From: JAZDJT01 sp043803845
GTDB taxonomy: Bacteria; Patescibacteriota; Minisyncoccia; Minisyncoccales; GCA-002788555
Direction of reading: 5' to 3'
NCBI GenBank assembly: GCA_043803845.1
Contig: JAZDJT010000018.1
Coordinates: forward strand, 1 to 5,146
Length of the DNA: 5,146 bases
Numbering within the stretch: position 1 is the first letter of the stretch; each line of letters opens with the position of its first letter. The notes beneath the pieces are model-generated. The model did no database searches, was not told the origin of the DNA, and was given only the letters and a program-made list of their open reading frames with translations. A program made the translations under genes and the position numbers. Positions 1 to 4,592 of the stretch are shown piece by piece.

Positions 1-352
1 CACTAGGCAGATAGAATTTGCCCGTAACGCTATTGATGCAGGAGCCGACTTAATTATCGGTCACCATCCCCACGTGATTCAAAAGATTGAAAAATATAAG
101 GGTAAATATATAATTTACAGTTTGGGTAATTTTGTTTTTGACCAGATGTGGTCTCAAGAGACAAGAGAAGGTTTAATAGCAAAGATTAGACTGACGGGAG
201 ATGTAGAAGAAGACTGTAACGGAGAAAATTGTGAGATGGTTTTTGAAGCCGAAACGGAATTTTTCCCTGTCTTAATAGAAGACTTTAGCCAGCCTAGAAT
301 TTTAAAGGGTAAGGAAGCAGAAGAAATATTGTCAAAATACGTTTCTTTATAA
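1..352 (+). CDS. CapA/PgsA-family protein (poly-gamma-glutamate capsule type), C-terminal part
   Basis: The reading frame is open from base 2 and ends at TAA 350-352, giving 116 residues; the start lies outside the window. Near the beginning it reads GADLIIGHHPHVIQ, followed about 17 residues later by YSLGNFVFDQ. These two blocks are the hallmark of the C-terminal half of the CapA/PgsA domain (PGA_cap, a calcineurin-like metallophosphoesterase fold), where the His pair of GHHPH is part of the conserved active-site region. Characterised relatives act in poly-gamma-glutamate capsule export or assembly at the cell surface. In reduced genomes single CapA-like proteins occur without the rest of the capsule operon, so the actual substrate is unknown. 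A GTG at 74 is simply the Val of the PHV motif and not a start. No terminator follows the gene; the next promoter's -35 box begins six bases after the stop. Confidence 0.88.
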   Translation, partial: TRQIEFARNAIDAGADLIIGHHPHVIQKIEKYKGKYIIYSLGNFVFDQMWSQETREGLIAKIRLTGDVEEDCNGENCEMVFEAETEFFPVLIEDFSQPRILKGKEAEEILSKYVSL

Positions 353-358
353 GAAGGG

Positions 359-387
359 TTGACAACAGAATTTAATTCTGCTAAACT
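359..387 (+). promoter_or_regulatory. Sigma70-type promoter of the rplJ leader/operon
   Basis: A perfect -35 box TTGACA (359-364) is followed by a 17-base spacer and a -10 box TAAACT (382-387, four of six consensus bases). Transcription should start near 394, just before the 5' strand of the leader's closing helix at 401. This agreement between promoter position and RNA structure supports both calls. The spacer contains an inverted repeat (CAGAAT 366-371, ATTCTG 375-380) that could be an operator or chance. Confidence 0.75.
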
Positions 388-393
388 GGTATC

Positions 394-511
394 ACTTTGT
401 CGCAGAACTAGGGCATTCTGATAAACTATCAGAAACAAGACCCTTGGAGACAAAACAAGAAAAAACGATGTTTTTTATTGGTTCTGCGGCATTAAAGCCG
501 CTTTTTAATTT
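394..511 (+). promoter_or_regulatory. Ribosomal protein L10 leader-like autoregulatory RNA
   Basis: The rplJ 5' UTR folds by eye into a closed unit. CGCAGAAC (401-408) pairs perfectly with GTTCTGCG (481-488). Inside lies a long arm: AGGG 410-413 with CCCT 441-444, an asymmetric internal loop (CA on the 5' side, ACAAGA on the 3' side, including a GA step that could make a kink-turn), then an 8-bp helix TTCTGATA 416-423 / TATCAGAA 427-434 with loop AAC. A second hairpin follows directly: AAAAAAC 460-466 / GTTTTTT 470-476, extended by CAA 456-458 / TTG 478-480. The terminator-like hairpin at 486-501 shares bases 486-488 with the closing helix. L10 leaders of other bacteria bind L10(L12)4 at a kink-turn that mimics 23S rRNA and control attenuation. 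The position before rplJ and the architecture fit that family; the kink-turn assignment is inference. Confidence 0.72.
486..506 (+). terminator. Attenuator-type hairpin immediately before rplJ
   Basis: GCGGC (486-490) pairs with GCCGC (497-501) around the loop ATTAAA, followed by five T residues (502-506): a short but classical intrinsic terminator. It ends only five bases before the rplJ ATG at 512. It would stop transcription or, if readthrough occurs, block ribosome access. Its 5' strand overlaps the leader's closing helix by three bases, so forming the full 8-bp closing helix weakens it. Confidence 0.65.
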
Positions 512-1024
512 ATGCTTACAAAAGAACAAAAGAAACAATTTGTAAAAAATCTGCGCAAAAAGCTAAAGGAGAACAAATTAGCGATTTTTTGCAATTTTGA
601 AGGCATACCCACCAAGAGACAGAAGGAATTAAAAAAAGAATTTCAAAAAATAGGAGGTGAATTGTTTGTTGTTAAGCGTAGGCTTTTACAAAGGGCCTTA
701 GCTGAGGAAAAAATAGAAATGCCGGAAATTACGGGACCGACAATAGTTGGTTTGGCAGCCGATGAAATTTTACCAGCCAAGATTTTTAAAAAATTTCCTC
801 AAAAGAAAGAAAAGATAGAATTTGTCAGCGGAACCTTAAGAGAAGACAAAAAATATGAAATCCTGGGTAAAAAAGAACTGCGAGAGTTAGCTTTGTTGCC
901 GTCAGAGGAGGAAATTCTGACTGGATTTTTAAGAATTCTACAGGGTCCCCTTTACAATCTTCATTTTGTGTTAAGCGGAAATATGAAAGGATTAAATCAC
1001 ATCCTCGCGAAGATCCGCGAATAA
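512..1024 (+). CDS. rplJ: 50S ribosomal protein L10
   Basis: The 170-residue protein forms the base of the ribosomal stalk, binding 23S rRNA with its N-terminal domain and L7/L12 dimers with its C-terminal helix. Family features in order: MLTKEQK start, an IFCNFEGI strand at 25-32 (usually G-[LV]-T), FVVKRRLLQRAL at 52-63 (usually VVKNTLL..A), GPTIVGLAADE at 75-85, the second-domain strand EFVSGTL at 103-109, LALLPSEEE at 126-134, and a C-terminal helix from about 138 to the end. The helix pattern (LSGNMKGLNHILAKIRE) is long and resembles, from memory, that of Thermotoga, in which three L12 dimers bind, more than the shorter E. coli helix. ATG 512 matches the family N-terminus. There is no Shine-Dalgarno sequence; the base run just upstream is the terminator T-tract. 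The double Arg in the KRRLL segment is unusual. Confidence 0.95.
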   Translation: MLTKEQKKQFVKNLRKKLKENKLAIFCNFEGIPTKRQKELKKEFQKIGGELFVVKRRLLQRALAEEKIEMPEITGPTIVGLAADEILPAKIFKKFPQKKEKIEFVSGTLREDKKYEILGKKELRELALLPSEEEILTGFLRILQGPLYNLHFVLSGNMKGLNHILAKIRE

Positions 1025-1029
1025 TAAAT

Positions 1030-1055
1030 CTCGCCGAAACTTAAGAGAAGGCGAG
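1030..1055 (+). other. Hairpin in the rplJ-rplL gap
   Basis: CTCGCC (1030-1035) pairs perfectly with GGCGAG (1050-1055) around a 14-base loop containing the palindrome CTTAAG. It starts six bases after the rplJ stop. No T-tract follows, so it is not an intrinsic terminator; it could protect the 3' end of an rplJ message or mark a processing point between rplJ and rplL. The function is inferred from position only. Confidence 0.5.
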
Positions 1056-1076
1056 TAAAGGTCAGAAAATTAATGG

Positions 1077-1161
1077 TTAGCATTTAGCGTTTAGGTTGTT
1101 AGAAAAAAATAATTTCAAATTATCATCTTAAATGCTAATATCCTAATCGCTAAAATCCTAA
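1077..1161. repeat. Inverted array of TTAG / CTAA heptad repeats upstream of rplL
   Basis: TTAG occurs at 1077, 1084, 1091 and 1099 (spacing 7, 7, 8). Its complement CTAA occurs at 1135, 1143, 1150 and 1158 (spacing 8, 7, 8). The arms are mutually complementary: TTAGCATTTA 1077-1086 pairs perfectly with TAAATGCTAA 1129-1138. In an alternative register TTAGCGTTTAGG 1084-1095 pairs with CCTAATCGCTAA 1142-1153 with one mismatch. The two registers share bases 1084-1086, so they exclude each other. Between the arms lies a small inverted repeat ATAATTT 1109-1115 / AAATTAT 1117-1123. The array ends five bases before the rplL ATG. Confidence 0.7.
1096..1126 (+). promoter_or_regulatory. Possible weak rplL promoter
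   Basis: TTGTTA (1096-1101, four of six -35 bases) and TATCAT (1121-1126, five of six -10 bases) are separated by 19 bases, which is longer than optimal. A start near 1133 would give a leader of about 33 bases before the rplL ATG. A separate promoter would help supply L12 in excess over L10, but the spacing and AT-rich background make this a weak call. Confidence 0.25.
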
Positions 1162-1165
1162 TTTT

Positions 1166-1588
1166 ATGGCAGAACAAAAAAAAGAGGAAAAGAAGATAGA
1201 AATTCCAGAAAATTTAAAAAACATAGTAAAAGAGATAGAAGAGCTAAAGGTTAAAGATTTGGCAAAGTTGGTAAAGGTTCTTGAGGAGAAATTTGGCGTT
1301 TCCGCACAGGCGGCAGTCGTCGCGGCTCCAGCCGGAGTAGGGGCAGCCGCAGGAGCGGCTGAAGAGAAAACCGAATTCGATGTCATGCTTAAAAGCATAG
1401 GTCCCTCAAAGATTCAAGTTATAAAGTTGGTAAAAGAGATTACTGGTAAGGGATTGAAAGAATCAAAAGAGATGGTTGACGCGTCAGAAAAATCTCCCAA
1501 AGCCTTAAAAGAGAAGATCAAAAAAGAGGAAGCGGAGGAGTTGAAAAAGAAGCTAGAAGCCGCAGGCGCTACAGCGGAGATAAAGTAA
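1166..1588 (+). CDS. rplL: 50S ribosomal protein L7/L12
   Basis: The 140-residue stalk protein is present as dimers on L10 and recruits and stimulates the GTPase factors (EF-Tu, EF-G, IF2). A charged Lys/Glu N-terminal tail (about residues 1-17) precedes the dimerisation helices (about 18-45). An Ala/Gly/Val-rich flexible hinge spans about 47-66. The C-terminal factor-binding domain (67-140) begins EKTEFDVML and contains the conserved KIQVIKLVKEITGKGLKESKEMV block (82-104), SPKALKEKI and EEAEELKKKLEAAGA. It is about 15-20 residues longer than typical L12 because of the N-terminal tail and hinge. ATG 1166 is the natural start. The upstream sequence is CTAATTTT with no Shine-Dalgarno. It is probably co-transcribed with rplJ, and a strong terminator follows 18 bases after the stop. 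Confidence 0.96.
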   Translation: MAEQKKEEKKIEIPENLKNIVKEIEELKVKDLAKLVKVLEEKFGVSAQAAVVAAPAGVGAAAGAAEEKTEFDVMLKSIGPSKIQVIKLVKEITGKGLKESKEMVDASEKSPKALKEKIKKEEAEELKKKLEAAGATAEIK

Positions 1589-1606
1589 AGAGGCAAAGAG
1601 CCAAAA

Positions 1607-1641
1607 AAGAGGAGCCCCCTAATGGGGCTCCTCTTGCTTTT
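1607..1641 (+). terminator. Intrinsic terminator of the rplJ-rplL operon
   Basis: A perfect 12-bp stem, AAGAGGAGCCCC (1607-1618) with GGGGCTCCTCTT (1624-1635), closes a five-base loop CTAAT and is followed by GCTTTT (1636-1641). It is the strongest hairpin in the window and ends the ribosomal stalk operon before hxlB. Confidence 0.9.
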
Positions 1642-1686
1642 AACAGAAAAAAATCCTATTCTTGAAATAGAAAGTTCCTAAAAATT

Positions 1687-1704
1687 AAGGAGGTGAAGAA
1701 AACG
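1687..1704 (+). promoter_or_regulatory. Strong Shine-Dalgarno of hxlB with ACG at start-codon distance
   Basis: AAGGAGGTGA (1687-1696) is a perfect complement to the usual 16S 3' end. Eight bases after GGAGG lies ACG (1702-1704), in frame with hxlB, exactly where an ATG would be expected. The only canonical upstream start, GTG 1693-1695, lies within the Shine-Dalgarno itself and cannot be served by it. The next in-frame ATGs are at 1765 and 1774. Confidence 0.6.
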
Positions 1705-2367
1705 AACGGAAAAGAAGAAAAGATTAAGATAGACGAAAATATAAGCGAGAAAGTTCTTTTTTCAATGGAGAAGATGGCCGAAGTTATCAAAGATTCTGTT
1801 TCAAGAATCAGGGAAGAAAAGATTCAAGAAAAAGTCAAAGAGATGATAGAAATGATTTTCAGCGTCTACGGCACTGACTATAGAATCTTTACGACAGGAG
1901 AGGGAAGATCCAAGCTAGCTGGTGAAGCTTTCGCCATGAGATTGATGCACCTTGGTTTTAATGCTTACATTCTTGGCGAGCCTACAACTCCGGGGATAAG
2001 ACAGGACGATATAGTCATCGCTATCTCTGGCAGCGGTACAACGGAGACAGTTAAAAAAAGTTGCGAAATTGCCATAGAAGAGCGGATTGGAGCAAAGTTA
2101 ATAGTAATCACCTCAAAGAAGAGGTCAATCTTAGCGAGGATGGCCGATATAGTCATCGACTTGCCTGGTCGACAGGGGATAATTTCAGATAAAGACTACT
2201 TGGAGAGAACCTTACGGGGAGATTTTCCAAGATTGCCGATGAAAACAGTCTTTGAAACAAACGCCGGCATATTTTGCGACAGCGTCATCAGTGAATTGAT
2301 GGCTTTGACAAAAACTACAGAAGAGAAAATGGAAAGCCAGCATGCGACTGACAGAAAAAGAACTTAA
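1693..2367 (+). CDS. hxlB: 6-phospho-3-hexuloisomerase (SIS-domain phosphosugar isomerase)
   Basis: This enzyme interconverts 3-hexulose 6-phosphate and fructose 6-phosphate in the ribulose monophosphate pathway. With hexulose-phosphate synthase it either fixes formaldehyde or, in reverse, makes ribulose 5-phosphate. One SIS domain is visible, numbered from GTG 1693: IFTTGEGRSKLAGEAFAMRL at 65-84 (phosphosugar loop GRS), MHLGFNAYILGEPTTPGI at 85-102, the second sugar-phosphate loop AISGSGTTETV at 110-120, AKLIVITS at 134-141, LPMKTVFET at 181-189, and a C-terminal SQHATDRKR resembling the RHAN-type end of this family. About 224 residues is slightly longer than usual because of a charged N-terminus. 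The start is uncertain: GTG 1693 lies in the Shine-Dalgarno, ACG 1702 is ideally spaced, and ATG 1765 or 1774 would shorten the N-terminus but keep the SIS core. No synthase partner is in the window. I see no convincing own promoter after the rplL terminator; TTGCTT/TATTCT (1634-1662) is weak. Confidence 0.88.
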   Translation: MKKTNGKEEKIKIDENISEKVLFSMEKMAEVIKDSVSRIREEKIQEKVKEMIEMIFSVYGTDYRIFTTGEGRSKLAGEAFAMRLMHLGFNAYILGEPTTPGIRQDDIVIAISGSGTTETVKKSCEIAIEERIGAKLIVITSKKRSILARMADIVIDLPGRQGIISDKDYLERTLRGDFPRLPMKTVFETNAGIFCDSVISELMALTKTTEEKMESQHATDRKRT

Positions 2368-2383
2368 TCACTCGCCCAAATCA

Positions 2384-2410
2384 AAGAAGAGGAGAAAACT
2401 CCTCTTTTTC
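2384..2410 (+). terminator. Terminator between convergent genes (hxlB side)
   Basis: AAGAGGAG (2387-2394) pairs with CTCCTCTT (2399-2406) around AAAA. The stem extends by a G-U and two A-U pairs into the T-run 2405-2409, which is followed by CTTATT. It serves hxlB. Read on the minus strand the stem is the same, but its downstream tail is poorer in T, so termination of the opposite gene here is possible but weaker. Confidence 0.78.
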
Positions 2411-2433
2411 TTATTCGTTTCTTGTTTATTATT

Positions 2434-4491
2434 TTAGAGCTTTATCTCAAAGACTTTCATCTCCGACAAGACATACATAGTTTTATCTCCGGCATTCACC
2501 CAGATGTCTTTTATCTCTTTTAAATCTCCACTCTGATATTCGATAACTAATTTGCCTTCTTTGTCTAGGACAAAGAATCTTTTCTGGCTTGGCTCTGAAA
2601 TGTAAATGTATTTATTGTTGGCGCTGGTGAATATGTCAGTTGAGTTTTTTATAGCGGGATAGCTTTCTACCGCCGGAAAGTCATCTCTTAGTGCGCCGGC
2701 GCTAAATCGTTTGACTCCACCATCAGGCAAGAGTAGATAAATGCTGCCATCAATGGAAAAAGATATCGCTCCCTTACCCGCCTCTCTTTTCTCAAACCAC
2801 AAATCCGGAGAAGATATTTTATCTCCGCTGACAGAGTATTTTGCAATCTCTCCCTTCTCTTCATCGAAAATATAAAAATTGTTCAAGAAGTCATCAACTT
2901 CCGAAATGGAGAAATCATCATAGGGAGTATCAAAAGGGAGGATTTTTTCCGTATCGGTTATAACGACGGCAGAAGGCTCAAGCAGAAAAAATGGTTTTTT
3001 ATTTAAAACAGTCCCTCCTAAGACTTTCTCGCGCTGCTCTAAAAAGACTCCCTGTCCTTTATCAGTATCCCATTGGTACACTAACGAAGAATCCGAAGAA
3101 AAAAGATAAATGAAATTATTTACCACAATGATATTTTGCGGAGAGAATTTCTCCAACCCTTCTTTTATTTCAAAAAGAGGTTTCAGCCCCGTAAGAACCC
3201 TTCTGTTCAAAAGTTTGTTAATCTCGTCTTCAATTTCTTTTTTGAGGCTATTAACCTCGCCTTTTTTTGGCCCGGGATTTTCAATTGAATTCAATAAGTC
3301 TAAACCTTCCGTGAAATAAGATATCGCCTGCGCTTTATCGTTATAGATTAAGGAGCTATCGCCGCTTAATTTCTTCTCCTCAGCAGCTTTTATTATGCTC
3401 TCGATTGCGGAGATTTCTAAGTTTTCCCTGTGTTGGTAAAACCAAAGTCCCGTCAGGATTATCGCAAGAAAAATAATACCGCCGATTATTATTTTCGTTC
3501 TGTCTCTTTCTTTTTTAAATCCCCAAAAATATAATTTCGACTTGCTTGATGGCGAAAATTTTTCAATGGGGAATTTGGGCAAGGACATTTTATTCTTGTC
3601 TTTTAAAACCCTCTTTTCTCCGGAAAAGAAAGAGGAAATTTTAGAATTTAAATTGTTAATAATACCCTTGAGATTGCGAGAGACGCTGCCGGCCCTGCTA
3701 CGGACTGCACTCATTTTCTCCTTTATTTTTTCCTTATCTACAGTCGCGGTTAACTTGAAATTTTCCCCGAACTTAGGGAAATTGATTTGCGGTAGCGTGA
3801 AATGAGGTAATTTTTCAACAAAAGATTTTCTTTTACCTTCTTTAGCTATTCGCTCAATTGCTCTTGCCTCTTTTTCTAATTCAATAACCAGTGCCGTTCC
3901 ACTCTCATCACTCTCAATAATCTTCGATATCCTTTTCTCTTCAATAGGAAAAAGCTCCTTGCCGAATTTCAGGAGTTTCTCTTTGGAAAAAATATTAGAG
4001 GTGGAAAAAATCAAGACGTCATCTTTCCTTAAAGAGCCTTGCAATATAGTAGAGAAGGGGAATAGTACGTCCTTCTCCAGGATGAGATTTTTGACGATGT
4101 CAATAAATTCTTCACCTCTTAAAATAAAAGCCCTCATTCTGCCAAGCAAAGTGAAGTATATTTTTTTCTCTCCTACCGTCGCAACTAGGAAATCAAGATT
4201 ACCTAACCAGTTAATCCTCTCCTCATTTTCTTTTAATATCTTGTTGCCTTCCTTGAGTGCGGCTTCGATTGCTGTTGCGCTGGTTCGATTGTAGACGCTG
4301 TAGTATTCTCTCTTGATGCGTGAAGCCAGGAGGTTGATTAAATAGAAAGAAGATTCAGGTACGTTTCTTATCCTGCCTATCATAAAGAGATGTCCCATTT
4401 TTTCTTCTTCAACGTTGCTCGGTTCATAGACAAAACTCTCGCAATAGACAGTCGGCTCTTTTGTGTCGAAGATTAGTTCTTTTATTCGCAT
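2434..4491 (-). CDS. Membrane protein: degenerate PP2C-like domain, one TM helix, beta-propeller-like C-terminus
   Basis: 685 residues; I know no function or symbol. Residues 1-205 follow the strand/helix order of PP2C phosphatases: GHLFMIGRIRN (33-43) at the DGMGG position, a helix AIEAALKEGNKIL (74-86), FLVATVGEKKIYFTLLGRMRAFILRGEE (101-128) at the GDSRAY strand pair, KDDVLIFSTSNIFS (156-169) at GDxLLLCSDGL, and SGTALVIEL (197-205) at the final DNxTvvvv strand. All metal-binding Asp positions appear replaced, so it should be inactive. Residues 206-333 form a basic linker with LPxF-type segments (228-244, 303-312). The TM helix is at 334-352, preceded by KKERDRTK, predicting N-in/C-out. A coiled-coil/TPR-like region (355-430) leads to repeated strands of a propeller (about 450-685; IYLF, FYIFDEEKG, IYLLLPDGG, YIYISEPS, MYVLSE). 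ATG 4491 follows a promoter at 4534-4562; no Shine-Dalgarno is visible. Domain assignments rest on motif reading only. Confidence 0.85.
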   Translation of the reverse strand: MRIKELIFDTKEPTVYCESFVYEPSNVEEEKMGHLFMIGRIRNVPESSFYLINLLASRIKREYYSVYNRTSATAIEAALKEGNKILKENEERINWLGNLDFLVATVGEKKIYFTLLGRMRAFILRGEEFIDIVKNLILEKDVLFPFSTILQGSLRKDDVLIFSTSNIFSKEKLLKFGKELFPIEEKRISKIIESDESGTALVIELEKEARAIERIAKEGKRKSFVEKLPHFTLPQINFPKFGENFKLTATVDKEKIKEKMSAVRSRAGSVSRNLKGIINNLNSKISSFFSGEKRVLKDKNKMSLPKFPIEKFSPSSKSKLYFWGFKKERDRTKIIIGGIIFLAIILTGLWFYQHRENLEISAIESIIKAAEEKKLSGDSSLIYNDKAQAISYFTEGLDLLNSIENPGPKKGEVNSLKKEIEDEINKLLNRRVLTGLKPLFEIKEGLEKFSPQNIIVVNNFIYLFSSDSSLVYQWDTDKGQGVFLEQREKVLGGTVLNKKPFFLLEPSAVVITDTEKILPFDTPYDDFSISEVDDFLNNFYIFDEEKGEIAKYSVSGDKISSPDLWFEKREAGKGAISFSIDGSIYLLLPDGGVKRFSAGALRDDFPAVESYPAIKNSTDIFTSANNKYIYISEPSQKRFFVLDKEGKLVIEYQSGDLKEIKDIWVNAGDKTMYVLSEMKVFEIKL

Positions 4492-4493
4492 AC

Positions 4494-4510
4494 TCTTTTT
4501 TTAAAAAAGA
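4494..4510. repeat. T/A palindromic tract in the 5' leader of the minus-strand gene
   Basis: A run of seven T (4496-4502) abuts six A (4503-4508), flanked by CT and GA, a self-complementary AT tract a few bases upstream of the start at 4491. It replaces any Shine-Dalgarno in the leader. It may bend DNA or leave the start region unstructured; no specific role can be assigned. Confidence 0.4.
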
Positions 4511-4533
4511 AAACAATTTGACGCCGTTTTATT

Positions 4534-4562
4534 ATTCTAGCCCATTTAAAAAGCTTTGACAA
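4534..4562 (-). promoter_or_regulatory. Promoter of the minus-strand membrane-protein gene
   Basis: On the minus strand TTGTCA (4562-4557, five of six) is followed by 17 bases and TAGAAT (4539-4534, five of six). Transcription should begin near 4527, giving a leader of about 36 bases. Its -35 box shares five base pairs with the -35 box of the divergent gene. Confidence 0.72.
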
Positions 4563-4585
4563 TATTTGCGAAGTTTTGCTAAAAT
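4556..4585 (+). promoter_or_regulatory. Promoter of the winged-helix regulator gene
   Basis: A perfect TTGACA (4556-4561), an 18-base spacer and TAAAAT (4580-4585, five of six) form a good sigma70-type promoter. The expected start point, 7-8 bases after the -10 box, is 4592-4593, at the ATG itself. The spacer holds a direct repeat TTTGC at 4565-4569 and 4575-4579, one helical turn apart, a possible operator. Confidence 0.72.
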
Positions 4586-4592
4586 GGTTTAT

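Noticed and set aside
74..76. GTG as a start of a short CapA-like gene
   Set aside because: The frame is open to the window start and the upstream residues (GADLIIGHHPH) are conserved CapA sequence.
154..453. Minus-strand open frame across the capA end and the L10 leader
   Set aside because: It lies antisense to the clearly conserved CapA C-terminus and the rplJ promoter/leader, and its translation shows no recognisable domain.
1077..1161. CRISPR array or telomere-like repeat
   Set aside because: The units are only 7-8 bases with no spacers of CRISPR length, and the two arms are inverted rather than tandem.
1150..1596. Minus-strand open frames opposite rplL, rich in Ser, Ala and Phe
   Set aside because: They are antisense shadows of the Ala/Glu/Lys-rich L12 coding sequence.
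1634..1662. Promoter for hxlB (TTGCTT ... TATTCT)
   Set aside because: The -35 matches only three of six bases and the -10 four of six, and it overlaps the rplL terminator; not convincing.
1656..1670. Short hairpin CTATT / AATAG before hxlB
   Set aside because: Only five mostly A-T pairs; expected by chance in AT-rich sequence.
1965..2156. Minus-strand open frame opposite hxlB
   Set aside because: It is antisense to the conserved SIS core and has no promoter or ribosome-binding site.
3110..4294. Three plus-strand open frames inside the 685-codon minus-strand gene
   Set aside because: They overlap a continuous long frame with coherent domain structure, and show low-complexity Ser/Leu/Phe composition typical of antisense frames.
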